A stretch of 64,000 nt of DNA from Paulownia fortunei (Eukaryota; Streptophyta; Magnoliopsida; Lamiales; Paulowniaceae): positions 12,909,632 to 12,973,631 of the forward strand of contig CM033105.1 in NCBI GenBank assembly GCA_019321725.1, written 5' to 3'. Each line of letters opens with the position of its first letter. Position 1 is the first letter of the stretch. A program made the translations under genes and the position numbers. Positions 21,249 through 34,107 of the stretch are shown here, one piece after another. The notes under the pieces were generated by a model. It did no database searches and was not told the origin of the DNA. It was given only the letters and a program-made list of their open reading frames with translations.

Positions 21249-23428
21249 TGGGTTAGCTATGACCATGAGGTAAGCGCAGCGGAAATTAAAAAAATTTAAT
21301 AAAAATATGAATTAACAATTAATGCACTACCTCGAGTAACCGAAAGCAATTTAACGATCGGCAATATATAAATAGTATTTAATTAAATAGTGTGAATATT
21401 GATACCTTCTTGGCTCCTTCATTAATAATACAAGGAATGGGGCAATCAATTGCCAGATGGTTGCAAATACGCCTCAAAGGAGTCCATTTGTCCTCCCTTC
21501 AAAGAAAGTCGACACCTTGGACAAGAACACCGAAAAATAATAAAATTGCTAGTTTCTACTATTCTCTTTTCTAGCCTAGTGTGGAGTGAACTTAGAACCT
21601 TTCAATCCAACTTGTGAATTAAAGATTAAAGTTTATTCAATTGTTCTTAATTTAACTTGTAAAAAAAGAACAATTAAAATATGCACTTGAGCAATACAAG
21701 AGAATAGAAAAGAAGACAAAATGAATAAAACAATTTTTCTTCTAATTCTTGCTATGGTCAAAAATGACAAGAGTGTTGGATAGATAAATTTTGTCTTCAA
21801 TATATCATATATATAAGGAGGCTACAAAGATTAGGGAAACCCTAATTCCATCCTCACATGGTAATTAGTTTGTATGGAAAAGTCTCACTTTCCTTAACAA
21901 ACTAAAAACACATGCACAAAATAAAATCTTTCCTTTTTTTTCATTATGGCTAAATTTTGCTTGCAAAATTAGGGCAACATTTGCTCCTTTTGTCTTGTCA
22001 TCCAAGCTAAGAATTTATCCCATAAATTCATATGTATAATATCATATATTATTTAAATGAGTAAATCTTATTCACTTATTTGATTTCTCTTATTTTCAAG
22101 TGGGCTTCCAACAAGCATAATTAAACTTGGGCTTGGACTTCTCCAAGTCCATTTAATTAATCCAATTAATTAAATTAGTCCAAATCTAAATTAATTGATC
22201 CAATCAATTAATTTATTCACTTCAATTGAATTCCTAATCTCATTAGTCCTACTATTTAATTGAATAATTAATTCAACTCTTTGAATTAATTTAATCCTTT
22301 AATTAATTAATCCAATTAATTAATTATATCCAACCCCTTGGATAATTTATAGACTAGAGATGTTCCATTCCAAATTGTGTGTGACCCTTTAGGTTCACTT
22401 CTAAGCTAATAATGGGCTTGCAACATTTGCAACTTATGAATAACAATTATTCTGATTAATTAATCTAATTAATTAATATGCCAGGAATTAACTCCTTAAT
22501 TCCTAGCTCACTGTTTGTGAAAACACCTAGCGAGTAATCACGACAAGCTAGTCTTAAGTGAAATAGCAAGTGATCCTATTCCAGTTAAGAGTACCATGCA
22601 CGTAAGGTCCTTTCGTCAACTAAGCTCCCGATTGAGTTTAGGGCATGGATAATAGTCAAAACCCTAATCGACTCAATATCTATGATTTCATTTTATGTTG
22701 CAGTAACTCTTAATAAATCATCAGAAACCCTTTTCTGATATTCACTCTACCTTGGCCAAGGTCTTCCAAGTCACGAACTATGAAAACATAGGAGATTCAC
22801 TTGTTCTACCCGACAAGTGAAGGATCCTTTATTGACCACTCATTAACCTTCATACGCATAAATACAATACCCAACATAACCCCTTTAGGATTTTCAGGCA
22901 ATCAGAGGATACATCTAAGTAAGGCATTACATGTATAAGCTTACCATGGTCGCTCAAGTCAAAGAACTAGTTGTGCACTATCGTAACGTAGAAATTCTTA
23001 ATTCGACATTTGGGATTTCCATAAGAATTTCAAGCAGATCAGTTCAGTATACTTGTTCTACAACAAGCACCCGCATACATGCATTTGTGTCTCTACGTTG
23101 ATGTTCATAGAATGGGACATCATCGTCTTACGAGCATGCATTATATGCACGAGTCTTATTAGGCTATTCAATGTCCCTTCTCAAAAAGCCCTCGACTCGG
23201 AACACAATTTAAGATCAAAGCCATAGAGGCATGTTCCATGATCGCCATCATATGTGCGACCATGCCCCATAGCTACAATTGATCTGGGGACTTTATCTAA
23301 TGTGCAATAAATAAATGCAAGACATAAGATAAAGCAAATGTCATTATTAAATGTATTACAACTGACAAAGTCTATTACAATAATAAATAATAACCAATCT
23401 AATTGGCCCGCTAGACACTACTCTAACA
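21249..23428 (-). repeat. 5' LTR of copia-1
   Basis: The 2.18 kb LTR on the minus strand opens TGTTAGAGTAGTGTC and ends in CCCA next to the primer site. It is rich in AATTAATT runs, shared with all copia LTRs in this window. A TATA-like TATATATAAGG (minus strand CCTTATATATA) lies near 21810. Confidence 0.87.
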
Positions 23429-24026
23429 TTACAGTGCCAACCCTGCTACCTCACGGGTGCTGCAGTACCAACACTGCACTAGAAATTATGATGTTGTGGC
23501 GCCAATTCTTACTGGCACTATGAGCGCAGGTTTTTTGTAATTTTTTTATTATTGTATTTTGTTTATTTGTTTCAACACTTGACAACAATAAACACTTGAT
23601 CCTAAACAAAGAAATTTATTGATTCAAAAATATTCAATTTATCACATAAATTAAATAAACACAATCAAAAAATTATCAAAAATATATAGACCTTGACTTT
23701 AATACTACTGTTGGGTTCACACAATTTTGGGAAATGCAGATGCAATAGAATTTAAATTTTAAAAAAAAATATAAACAACAATTACATCACATGTAATAAA
23801 AACGAATCCTAGAACCCTTTTAGGATTACTCAATGTGCGTTTTTTGATACGTAGTATAAGAAGCATTCATAAACCTTTACCTTGATTTGTACTTCAACTG
23901 ATGAAGATGCATGAAACTATTCAAATCATTTTCTTTCCACGAACTCCTTCATGAATCTTGATTCCAAACCCCTCTTGTTGGAAATGATTTGCTTAGAGTT
24001 CTAAGTATTACCCTTCTAAGCATATC

Positions 24027-24031
24027 CATAC
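24027..24031 (+). repeat. Target-site duplication, left copy (CATAC)
   Basis: CATAC directly precedes the Del-like solo LTR and recurs at 27103-27107 directly after it. Five bases is the usual gypsy duplication length. Confidence 0.85.
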
Positions 24032-27000
24032 TATCACAACCTCCCAACAATATGTATAAATATATATATAAACAACCTGTGCAACATAATTTGTGCACGT
24101 ATGCATGTGTATAATTTTTTTTTATTCAGTTCAACAAAACATTGATAAAAGTAAAATGCTTTCATATCCTGTAACACTGTAAATACATAGGTAGTTATTA
24201 AACATTAGCCAAGTCTATCAAAACCATCACAAACCCAAACTCTCTATCACAAAGGAGTTTTGAAAGTGATATACAGGATAAAGTCACTAATATAATACAA
24301 TAACTATAAAATAAAAAATACAGCCCAACATGTCGTCATCCAAGTACATTGATCTTTGAAAGCTTGTAGGAGCTCCACTTCTAGCCAATAAACCAGAGGT
24401 CTCAAGTCTCACTATGTTCACCTACAATGCCTGAACTACAGAGCTAACGCTCAATAAGTAAAAATCATGCATGACAAGAGTATGATATAAAATCTCATGC
24501 AACTCAACTCTAAGATATGATGCTATAAATGTGTCAAATTGAGTACTCATAAATCAAAGAGTTTTTATTAAAAATCACTTCATTTATTGGGCCCTTGGCC
24601 CACCTACTATGCACCGGATAGAGCTCTGAACAATATCAATAATCACATGACCATAAACAAATGACATAGTCCAAGGGCCATCTCCTGGGATCACCAGAGA
24701 TCCACCCCCTGTCTTTCCCTGTGATCCTCCAGAAGTCTTCCCACTGGCGAAGTCAATAAGGGCACAGTCAAGTGGTCCACCCTCTCGTGACCACCAGAGG
24801 CACACCCTCTATCAACCCCTGTGATCCTCCGAGAAGTAACACTCGCGGAACCCCAAAATATCATATAAGCACACCTCGCATGTCTCGGTACACTTGTAGT
24901 GGCCAACCAAAGTATTTTCTTCCTGAAAACCATGTCTCAAATCATATCGTGCATGCAAGAACCTCCACTATACTCATATGTTGTGCATGCACATGTAAAT
25001 GCTCATGAATGATATGTTCAATATGAAATGCAAGTCATCTTGCTCTCAATATGTTTCAAGAATCATAAGACTCTCAGTCAAATTTAATATCATCAACACA
25101 TTAGGTATAAATGCTTCAAGACATACTATGTTCATGCATTGTAGTTGCAAATGGATCTTTACTTACCTTTCACTTGGTTGGTGGCTTAGTCTAGATTTGT
25201 TTATTGTTCCTCTCCATTATTAGATGTAAAATATCCTATAATATTACCCAACATCAAGCGCCATTCCCAATTTGGCAAGTTAGAAGGATAAAATATCATA
25301 CTAAGACCTTAAACACCAAGCTATCTAGGTAACAATCATGCTTTCACAAACTAGAACCCAATCTAGTCCCTCAAATGCCTTAATTTCTCATCCTAGATAC
25401 ATGTAAACATCATATAATTGAAGTAATATAATTCTAATATCATGTACTTAATTGTTACCACTCAATAGCAACATGTCTAGGTTGAAATATGCTAAGTTAT
25501 AAAATGGGACAGATTCACATTTTCATTTTTTCTTGCTGTCCAATTTAGTTTCATGAGAATTTTGACATCCCTAAGAATATCCAATCACTCCCAAATTTTT
25601 AACACACTTAGATAACATGTATATCAATGTAACCATATCATATAATTTCTAAAAATCATGGATATAGCTTCCCAAGTTCAGTTCTCTTCACGACATACTG
25701 AAACAGATTGTTTTCTTACCGTGACAGTTTTGCACACTTCATGACATTAATGGTTTTGGCACCCTTAAGTATATTCAATCACTTAAAAATTTTCACCATA
25801 CTTAGCTAACATATATAAGGAGGCAACCAGGTCAAAGTACTACCAAAAATACTGGAGTTAGTGATGTAAAACCAGCACCATTCACACAGGACAGAATCTG
25901 AATTTCAAAGAAGATAGTTTTGAGCACCTCTTTAATTATCACACTATATTACAATATATAACCTTTATAAACTCACATACATCACCTAGACTCATATATA
26001 AACACATATATGGTGAAATACACAGGTTTTAATCAAGTTATTATACCTATATAAAGCATAAATATCAAAAATCAGCAAGTACACAGTTTCTGTCCCTTGT
26101 CATTTTTATTGTGATTTTGCAACTAAAAATCCTTCTTTTGTGAATTATAAGACCACAAATAACATCCTAACATGATTATAATCAATAATAGAATCTTTAA
26201 AAATCATAAACCCTCAAAAAATTCAAGAACTTAAATAAAAAACATGAATTAAAACTCACCTATGCACGGATTTTAGATTCAACTTGCTCCTCCTTACTTC
26301 ACTTTGCTTCCTTCACTTTTTTTCTTTACTTGGAATTACTTGAGAGAAATTTATAAATTTCAATATGAATGTTTTGGAAGTGAAATAGCTCAGAAAATAG
26401 TTTTTGGTCGTGGCTCAAGAATAGAAATGAAGACAGGTTGAGGTGGAAGCTTGAGGTGGCAAAGTTTGAGGTGGCAAGGTTGAGGTGTCAAGTTGTGGTT
26501 CAAATCTGATATTTTTCACACCTTATACAGCCCTAATCTAGTGTTTCTCATTAATTATTTATCTATTTACAACCTATTTTAATTTTCATATGATCGGATA
26601 ATAAATATTTGCCCTAATTTCTTAACCGTTCATTCGGTCTCTAAAACGATTGACACCCGATTCTTAAATGATTGTCTAGTTTTCATTTTCTAAAATCACA
26701 TGCACATATGAACCTTGTAATATGATACTTAAATCATATTATATCATATCCAATATCCCAAGTATGTTAATCTATGGAGGTATACCTTTAAAATACCCCG
26801 ATCAATTTGAATTGAATCATATAAGCTTATTAGTGACACTTTTAACACTTCTAAAATTATAACATATAACCTATGAATATCCACTATATTGATCAATCTA
26901 TTCTTTATCTTATCTAAATATAGAATTACTTAATTAGGTTGTAGGATCTCAACCATTAAGATCAAGTGATAGCATTGGAGGAATAATGATTAAGAATGCT

Positions 27001-27102
27001 ATAAAAGATACGACGTAGATGTTAATACAAATTAGCATATAAGTAGCATGTAGTGCATGAATCATATTGGCCAAGTGAGTAGTGTGAGGCTTGGGTATTA
27101 CA
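24032..27102 (-). mobile_element. Del/Tekay-like solo LTR C
   Basis: A 3.07 kb minus-strand LTR with no internal region on either side. Its ends are degenerate (TATCACAACCTCCC on the left, GGGTATTACA on the right) but align with the LTR at 10180-13023. The exact CATAC duplications on both sides show it formed by LTR-LTR recombination of one inserted element. It is more diverged from fragments A and D than they are from each other, suggesting an older insertion. Confidence 0.88.
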
Positions 27103-27107
27103 CATAC
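27103..27107 (+). repeat. Target-site duplication, right copy (CATAC)
   Basis: This matches 24027-24031 exactly. The copia-2 LTR continues from here. Confidence 0.85.
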
Positions 27108-29197
27108 GCCAGAGATTTCCACACCAATTAAATCTACGCTAGTGGATTCAAAAAGCCTATTTTACTCTAGAATATATTGGAGTTCAACTAGTGAATAGAA
27201 GAATTGAACCCATGATCAAAAGGTGGAACATTTTGATGGAGAAAACGAATCAAAAATAAAGAAGAAAGGGGCGATTTTTTGCTTTGTTGCTAGCTAATTT
27301 TTTTATCCTATCAGCCAAGAGTAAGGGGGGTCCTTATATAGGACTCTCCAATCCCAGTCCCACTAGGTTTCCACTTACTTCTTATTTGATTCCTTCTTTC
27401 CATGAAAATCCAAAACAATTTAATTCATGTAATTAAACTCCCTAATAGGCCTCCTATGAGCCTATTAGGTTGGGCTTAAATTTTAATTAATTTAATTAAG
27501 TCTAATTAATTGATCCCCATTAATTAAATAAGCCCAACTTAATTAATTAATCTAATTAATTAATTATTTAGTTCCACTTGGGCTTTAAATCATATTAAAA
27601 CCTATTAAATAATCTTATTATTGAATATACATAATTTAATTAATTGATCATATTAATTAATTAACTTGATCATATATAGGGCTTCTAATCATATTAGATC
27701 CAATTAAGAAGCCATATTTTTTAATCAAATAATTTTTTTTAACTCTTTAAATTAATCTATACCCTACTTAATTAACTGATCATATCAATTACTTAATTAG
27801 CTCCATATGGAGCCCTAAATCTCATTAGGTTCATTTAAATAATTATATTATTTAGTTGGATAAATTGATTTAACTCCTCAAATCAATTTGAGACCTAAAT
27901 TAATTAATATCTACTAATTAATTTGATTCAACCCGTAGATATATTCTAGTTGTAAGTGTACTCTTGTCAACTTAGTATGTGACTCCTTAGGTTCACTATA
28001 AATTAGTTCTGGGCTCACAATTCTTGTGATTTAGTTGAATAATTAATTATTCTAATTAAATTAATGTAATTAATTAATCCTCTTGAAATTAACCCATTAG
28101 TTTTAAAAATCCACAAGTAATGAAAAGTACCTAGTAGTGCATCATGACTCCTAGTGTTAGGTGAAGATGTAAACCTATTCCGATTACGAATACCATGCAA
28201 GTATGTTCCTTCCATCATCTAATATCTTGATTGAGCCTAGGGCATTGATTATTAGTCAAAATCGTAATTGCTCAGTAACTATGTATCCATTCTTAGTAGC
28301 TTTAAGGATTCGTGCAAACTGATAGATTGAATTTACCTTGCTTTTGTTTTCAAAATGTAAAGAAGCAATACTCTTAGCTTTGAATTTTGTTTTTTCATTG
28401 AAAAAAAACTTTGATCTTTTAAGTTAATAATGGGCATGGGTCTTCCTACCTTTAGGCAGATTAAAAAAAAATTAGTAGCTTGACTCGATGATGAACAATT
28501 AGAAAACCCCTCGTCTAATTTTTATCCAACATTGGCCAAAATTTTACAGTTAAGTACATTAAAACATATAGGAGATTCATCTATTTATCTAAATAGACAA
28601 TGAATCCTTTGTTAGCTATTCATTAACCTCTAAGCATGAAGATGTTACATCCACTATAAACCCCTTATGATTGTCATGCAATGGGGAAATACATCAAAGT
28701 GCAACATGTCATGCACAAGTTTACCATGGTGCCTCAAGTCCATGAACTAATTCATGCACTATCATAATGAGGAAATTCCCTTTCGATAATAAAATATTCC
28801 TAATTGGGAATTACAAGGCAGGGTAGTTCAGTGTACTTATTCCCTAACAAACACCCACATATATGCATAAGTGTCACCACAACAATGCCCATAAAATGAG
28901 GCATCCTTCTTTTAAGCCTACATCGTATGCGCAAGTCCCAACGGGATCATTGATGTCACATCTCAATGATCCTTGACTTGGAACATTTTAAGACCATAAC
29001 CTTAGAGGCATGTTCCATGATCGCTATCATATGCGCGACCATGCCCCATAGTTATATATGATCTAAGGACTTTATCTAATTTTATGATGAATTTAAGATG
29101 AATCTTTCCATTTAATTGATATTGATATGAATAAGATTGGTTCCATAATAATATAAGGATAGCCAAATCAATTAGCTCGTCGGACAATACTCTAACA

Positions 29198-30024
29198 TAA
29201 TCTCCACATATAAATTGACATATAAGCATGATATCCTTATTCCAGATAGCTTCCAATAGATGTTGCTTGTAATGGAATTTTGTGAACTACACTCCAAGCT
29301 AACTTAAGAGACAATGCACCATTGGTTGTGAGTTTCCAAATAGATAAGGACAACCTCTGCTAAATGAGTAGGTAAAATAGCAGTCAATTTGGCACATTCC
29401 AATATTCACCTTCAAGAAAGAAACAAATAAGATCCGAAGTAAAATTAGCATTAAGTGTTATCTCTCCAAGCTAATGATTAAACCAAAACAAACATTTTCC
29501 ACACTAATCAGCCAAAAGATATGATGTTCGACTATAAATGTTATTCTACTCAACTGCTTCTAGATGAAAGAACGATTGGGTTTGCAAGGAGCTAAAATTG
29601 AATGAAATAATTGACAATACTTAGCCCTCATAAATTGTGCCCATAGTGAAATACTCATACAAAAATCCACCAACGTTTTATAGAAAAGGATTGAACAACA
29701 TCTTCTAAAGAGAGAATCCCCAAGCCACCTTCATCAAAGGGACAATAGACTTTACTCCAAGAACACTAACGAATTTTTGGATAACCATCAATAGAGCCCC
29801 AAAAGAACTGAGACATTAATCTTTCAATCCGTAAAATCATGAATTTTGGGGGAGAAAAAATCTAAAAAATATGAAGTGGCATAGAACATAAAATACTCTA
29901 GATTAATTAAAGTCGTCATCCATGCGAGAGATGAGCCTATTCCCATCAGCTAATTCTAACCTTCATCTTAGCTAGAATGCAATCAAACAGTACCCCTTGT
30001 TTCTACCTTTATAAAGAGGTGCCC
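29198..30024 (-). pseudogene. L1-type LINE, 3' part of ORF2 (split copy)
   Basis: The minus strand carries the part of a plant L1 ORF2 after the RT domain. Blocks such as FFWGS, GYPKIR, and CPFDEGGLGI (about 29690-29830) are typical of plant non-LTR polymerases. The frame is broken by stops. The 5' part continues at 38820-39560 beyond the inserted Del-like element. This LINE was the insertion target: TGCCC at its right edge (30020-30024) is repeated at 38815-38819. Confidence 0.78.
30020..30024 (+). repeat. Target-site duplication, left copy (TGCCC)
   Basis: TGCCC immediately precedes the 5' LTR of the Del-like element and recurs after its 3' LTR at 38815-38819. Confidence 0.92.
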
Positions 30025-32858
30025 TGTGATACCCGAGCCTCTTACTACTCACATGGCCAAATATGATTCATGCATTACATGTTAATTTTATATGCTATTT
30101 GCATTTCTATTGACATTGCAAAATTTATTTCATTTTATACAATATTCTTGAATATTAAACTTAATTCTGAAGCTCTTGCACGATATTAGTTATTGAATTT
30201 CTTAATCTAAGTAGTTGATTTTATATTGAAATAAGAAGAAAATGAGGTGGATCAATATTAGATATAGATGGGATATATAGGTTATAATTTTGGAAGTGCT
30301 AAAAGTGTTACTAGTAACTTTATACGGTTTAATTTGATTTGATCAAGTTATTTCAAAAGTATATATTTATAAATTAGCATACTTGGGATATTGGACATGA
30401 TATAATATGATTTAAGTGTCATATTACAAGGCCCTTATGTGCATATGATTTTAGAAATGCAAACTAGATAATTCTTTAAGAATCGGATGCGAATCGGTTT
30501 GGAGATCGAATGAATGGACATAGGAATTACCTATGGGAATGAATGGTGATTAAGATAGGTTGCAACCAAATAAAAATAGATGATACACACAAGATTAGGG
30601 CTGCAAGATAAGGGAGAAAATCAGATTTGCCATTTACTTGCCACCTCATGTTTTCTTATTAAGCTTAAGCTAACATCTCAAGCTAACACCTCAAACCCTT
30701 CACCCTTAAGCAACGACCAACCCTCATTTCAGCCATTTTCATCTTCCAAACACACACTTTAAGGTCTCCAAGTGATCCAAATTGATTCCAAGTTGAAATA
30801 AAAGCAAGAAAAGCAAAGAAGAAGTGATTACCATCAAGTTAGCGTCAAAATCTGCATAGGTAACACTTATCTACGGTTTTGCCTTTGGTTTTCAGATTAT
30901 TATGAATGGTTTTATGGTTTATTAAGCTTTCAATATCTCTTATAAAAGTGTTAGGAAGTTTTTAGTTAGACGTTGGTGCACAAAGAAAGGGTTTTTGATC
31001 ACAAACACTTAATAGGAAATACTTGTGGCAGAAACTGTTATCTTACTGTTTTCTTGTGTTTTAGGCTTCAAAAGTGTATGGTATGTTGAATAAAACCTAT
31101 AATTATTACCATTTACATGAACATATATGAGTTAAGAGTATTGGAATGCAGTTTTATCAGTTGGAAATTGAAATAGAGAATGATATTGGAGAAACACTCA
31201 AACTGCCAAAATAGCAAAATCTGTTTTGGTGTGCTGTGAAGGAAACTGAATTAAGGGAGCTAAATCCATTATTTTTGGTAATAATATGACCTGGTTGTCT
31301 CCTTATATATGTTATCTAAGTATGGTGAAAATGTCGGAGTGATTGAATATACTTAAGGGTGCCAAAACCATTAATGTCATGAAGTGTGCAAAACTGTCAC
31401 GGTAGGAAACAATCTGTTTCAGTATGTCGTGAAGAGAGCTGAACTTGGGAAGCTATATCCGTGATTTTTAGCAATTCTATGATATGGTTACATTTATATA
31501 CATGTTATATAAGTGTGCTAAAAATTTGGGAGTGATTGGATATGCTTAGGGATGTTAAAATTATCATGCAACTAAACTTGACAGCAAGAAAATATGAAAA
31601 TGTGAATCTGCCACATTTGATCACTTAGCATGTTTAAACCTTGATATGTTGCTATTGAGTGTTAACAATAAGGTACATGCTATTAGAGTTATAATACTTC
31701 AATTACATGATGTTTGCATGCATTTAAGATGAGAAATTGAGGTATTTGAGGGGCTATATTGGGTTCTAGTTTGTGAAAGCTTGATTGTTAGCTTATAGCT
31801 TGGTGTTTAAGGTCTAGTATGAGATTTTGTGCTTTTAACTTGCCAAATTGGGAATGGTGCTTGATGTTGGGTAATATTACAGGCTATTTTACATCTAAGG
31901 TTGGAGAGGAATACTAAACAAATTTAGACTAAGCCACCAACCAAGTGAAAGGTAAGTAAAGATTCATTTGCAACCACAATGCATAGACATAGTAGATGTG
32001 TGAATTATATGTAATATCATAAATCATATGTGCATAGTAGAGGGCTCTCCATTGAGCATACATACATGGGCATTGTCATTAGCACGTGCATGCATCATAT
32101 ACGAGCATTGTGATAAATCTTGCATTGCACGGCATGATTCAGAGAAAGGAAAATATTTTGTTGACCACTACTAGTGCACCGAAGCATGCATGGATTTGCA
32201 TGGTGTTATGCATGGATTTGCAGGTTCGCGTGCATGGATTTGCATGCTTATATGATTATTGGCCATTGGATTATGGCGGTATACAGAGCTCTTCTCCGGT
32301 GCATGGGATAGTAGCGTTGGTCAGGGGCCCAAGAAAGAAATGATTTTGAGAGAAATATTTTGATGCATAAAATTGCATTGTGGGCATAGCATTTTGAGAT
32401 GCATGACTTGATATTGTCGATTATTCTTTGACATGCATAATCTTTACATGCTGAGCGTTAGCTCATATAGTTTATGCATTATAGGTGAGTCTGGTGATAC
32501 TTGATACCATAGACTTACTGGGCAAGCTGTTGGGGTTCCTACAGGTTCTGAGGATCAGTGTACATTGATGACGACCTGTTGGGTTGATTGTTAACTTATT
32601 TGATTTTATAGTCTAATGTATTAGGTTTTTGGATTTATACTATGTGTTACTTTTATAACTTTTCTGTACATGGGTATATAAATATTATGATTGTTATGGG
32701 TCCTCTACAGGTATATATATTAGTCTGTGAGTGGGAAAATGTTTATTATTTATTAATATATTACAGAAATAATAATAATAATAATAATGCATGCACACAG
32801 GCTCTATCATGTTAAATTATACTATATATATAAGTTGTGTAGTAATGGGGGTGTTACA
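30025..32858 (+). repeat. 5' LTR of Del-like element D
   Basis: The 2834-bp LTR opens TGTGATACCCGAGCC and ends GGGGGTGTTACA. A TATATAAATA box near 32691 is a possible promoter. It holds three RY-like repeats (32184-32248) and an (ATA)n microsatellite near 32766-32790. The frame of 85 codons at 32086-32343 is an accident of these repeats. Confidence 0.93.
32184..32248 (+). repeat. Short repeats with RY-like cores in Del LTR D
   Basis: Three copies of TGCATGGATTTGCA occur here, and likewise in the 3' LTR near 38131-38200. LTR A has four. CATGCA cores match the plant RY element; regulation is not shown by the sequence. Confidence 0.7.
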
Positions 32859-32861
32859 GAG

Positions 32862-32875
32862 TGGTATCAGAGCCC
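32862..32875 (+). other. Primer-binding site of Del-like element D (tRNA-iMet)
   Basis: TGGTATCAGAGCCC lies three bases after the LTR end. It matches the initiator-Met consensus exactly. Confidence 0.93.
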
Positions 32876-33029
32876 AAGTCTTGATTCTGTAGACTGTCTA
32901 TGTACATGATCTTAGAACTTGCGGAGCACAGCCACGCTAGTGAGTTTTACATTATCGTATATTGCATTACATATTCTATGAATTATATTGGCCATATGTT
33001 GTCAAACTTGTGTAAAACAGTACTACAAA

Positions 33030-34107
33030 ATGGTGAGAACTCGTGGTGAGAGCAGTGGTGGTGCCAGAGCACAGAGAAATGAGACACCCACCCCGGTTAA
33101 TGATCGAGATACCATGATTAACCGATTAATAGAGTTAATTGAACGACAGTCCGAACAAATTCAGCAACTGATTCGACAAAGAGATAATGGTGAACAACCA
33201 TGGGTGGAGGTAAACCAACAGTGGGCGGACTATATATATATGGTGGGAGAACAATTTAGGAGGCTGGATCCCCCAACATTTGAGGATGCGATTGATCCTA
33301 CCGCTGTAGAGGACTAGTTTAGGACCCTGGAAAACATGTTCCAGTATAGCAGGGTGCCAGTAGAGAAGAGGGTAATGTGTGCCACTTTCATGCTTCGCGG
33401 TAGTGCAGGCCATTGGTGGGACATGATCAGCAGCATAGAGGACATTACTACCATGAGCTGGGACAGATTCAAGGAGTTATTCCGAAATAAATATTTCACG
33501 GCCCTAGTTCGCATGATGAAGATGAATGAGTTTATACAACTGCGACAAGGAGCAATGACTATTGGGGAATATATTCGTAAATTTGAACAACTGTCCAGGT
33601 TCGCTACGCACATGGTCAGCACTGAAGCACTTAAAGTAGAGAGATTTCTGGAGGGTATGAGGCCAGAATTATATCGGGATATGAATATGGCAGGTACTCA
33701 AGGGGTGACATTTTCACAGGTGGCTGAGAGGGCACTAGTAGCAGAACAGGCTGAATTGAGAATCGCTCGTGCACAAGAGGTTCGACTGCAATTCAGACAG
33801 TAGGGACAGAGATGGACTGTGGGGCAAAAGAGGCCAGTTCAAATGCAGAAGCCAATCCAAATACAGAAGCCGGGATTTAAATTTCAAGGAGAACAAGGCC
33901 AACAACAAGAAGGTCAAAATAAGAGGCCATAGGTCGAACAAGGAAAAGCACCAATGCCAGAAGCTGTGTGTTAGAAATGTGGTAATCGAAATACTGGAAG
34001 CTGCTATATAGAAACCAGGACGTGTTTTTGATGTGGAATACCGGGACATATTGCTAAATTTTGCCCAGGTAAACAGAATCAGACCATCCAAAAGAATGTA
34101 CCAGCCA
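33030..34107 (+). pseudogene. Del-like gag pseudogene
   Basis: This is the retrotransposon Gag capsid gene. The start at 33030 gives MVRTRGESSGG, a usual Del-type opening, and an upstream ATG at 32988 in the same frame is less likely. A retrotrans-gag domain follows (ATFMLRGSAGHWWDM near 33380), then a Gln-rich linker and a CCHC zinc knuckle (about 34023-34070). One frame runs throughout and is broken by stops at 33315, 33801, 33930, 33972 and 34029. All fit C:G to T:A changes at Trp or Gln codons, and the last falls inside the knuckle. Confidence 0.9.

Larger units (their letters stand above)
16548..23428 (-). mobile_element. Ty1/copia retrotransposon copia-1, 3' part missing
   Basis: This element reads on the minus strand: 5' LTR 21249-23428, primer site 21232-21244, a 1.7 kb leader, gag from 19504, protease and integrase to about 17400, and reverse transcriptase to 16548. 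RNase H and the 3' LTR are absent because the RT region is fused to Del fragment B. It closely resembles the copia at 44713-53871, which shows what is missing. Its right flank at 23429 is the leader of copia-2, so copia-1 probably inserted into copia-2. Confidence 0.88.
23429..29197 (-). mobile_element. Ty1/copia fragment copia-2: leader remnant and 5' LTR, split by a Del-like solo LTR
   Basis: On the minus strand this comprises a 5' LTR in two parts (23709-24031 and 27103-29197), a primer site at 23695-23707 (four transitions from the initiator-Met consensus) and about 270 bases of leader (23429-23694) that resembles the leader before the primer site at 52121. Coding sequence is absent; copia-1 lies on that side. 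The Del-like solo LTR 24032-27102 splits the LTR. The right flank from 29198 is LINE sequence, the apparent target. Confidence 0.83.

Noticed and set aside
22150..22330. AATTAATTAATT runs as a possible MITE or replication origin
   Set aside because: The same runs occur at matching positions in every copia LTR in the window, so they are LTR sequence.
24584..24933. Overlapping minus-strand frames of 73 and 80 codons in solo LTR C
   Set aside because: They lie in an LTR region that aligns with non-coding LTR A and D and show no domain.
32086..32343. 85-codon open frame repeated almost identically at 38038-38295
   Set aside because: Both copies lie at the same place in the two LTRs of element D, cover the RY-like repeats, and have no family resemblance. 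The near-identity reflects LTR identity, not protein selection.
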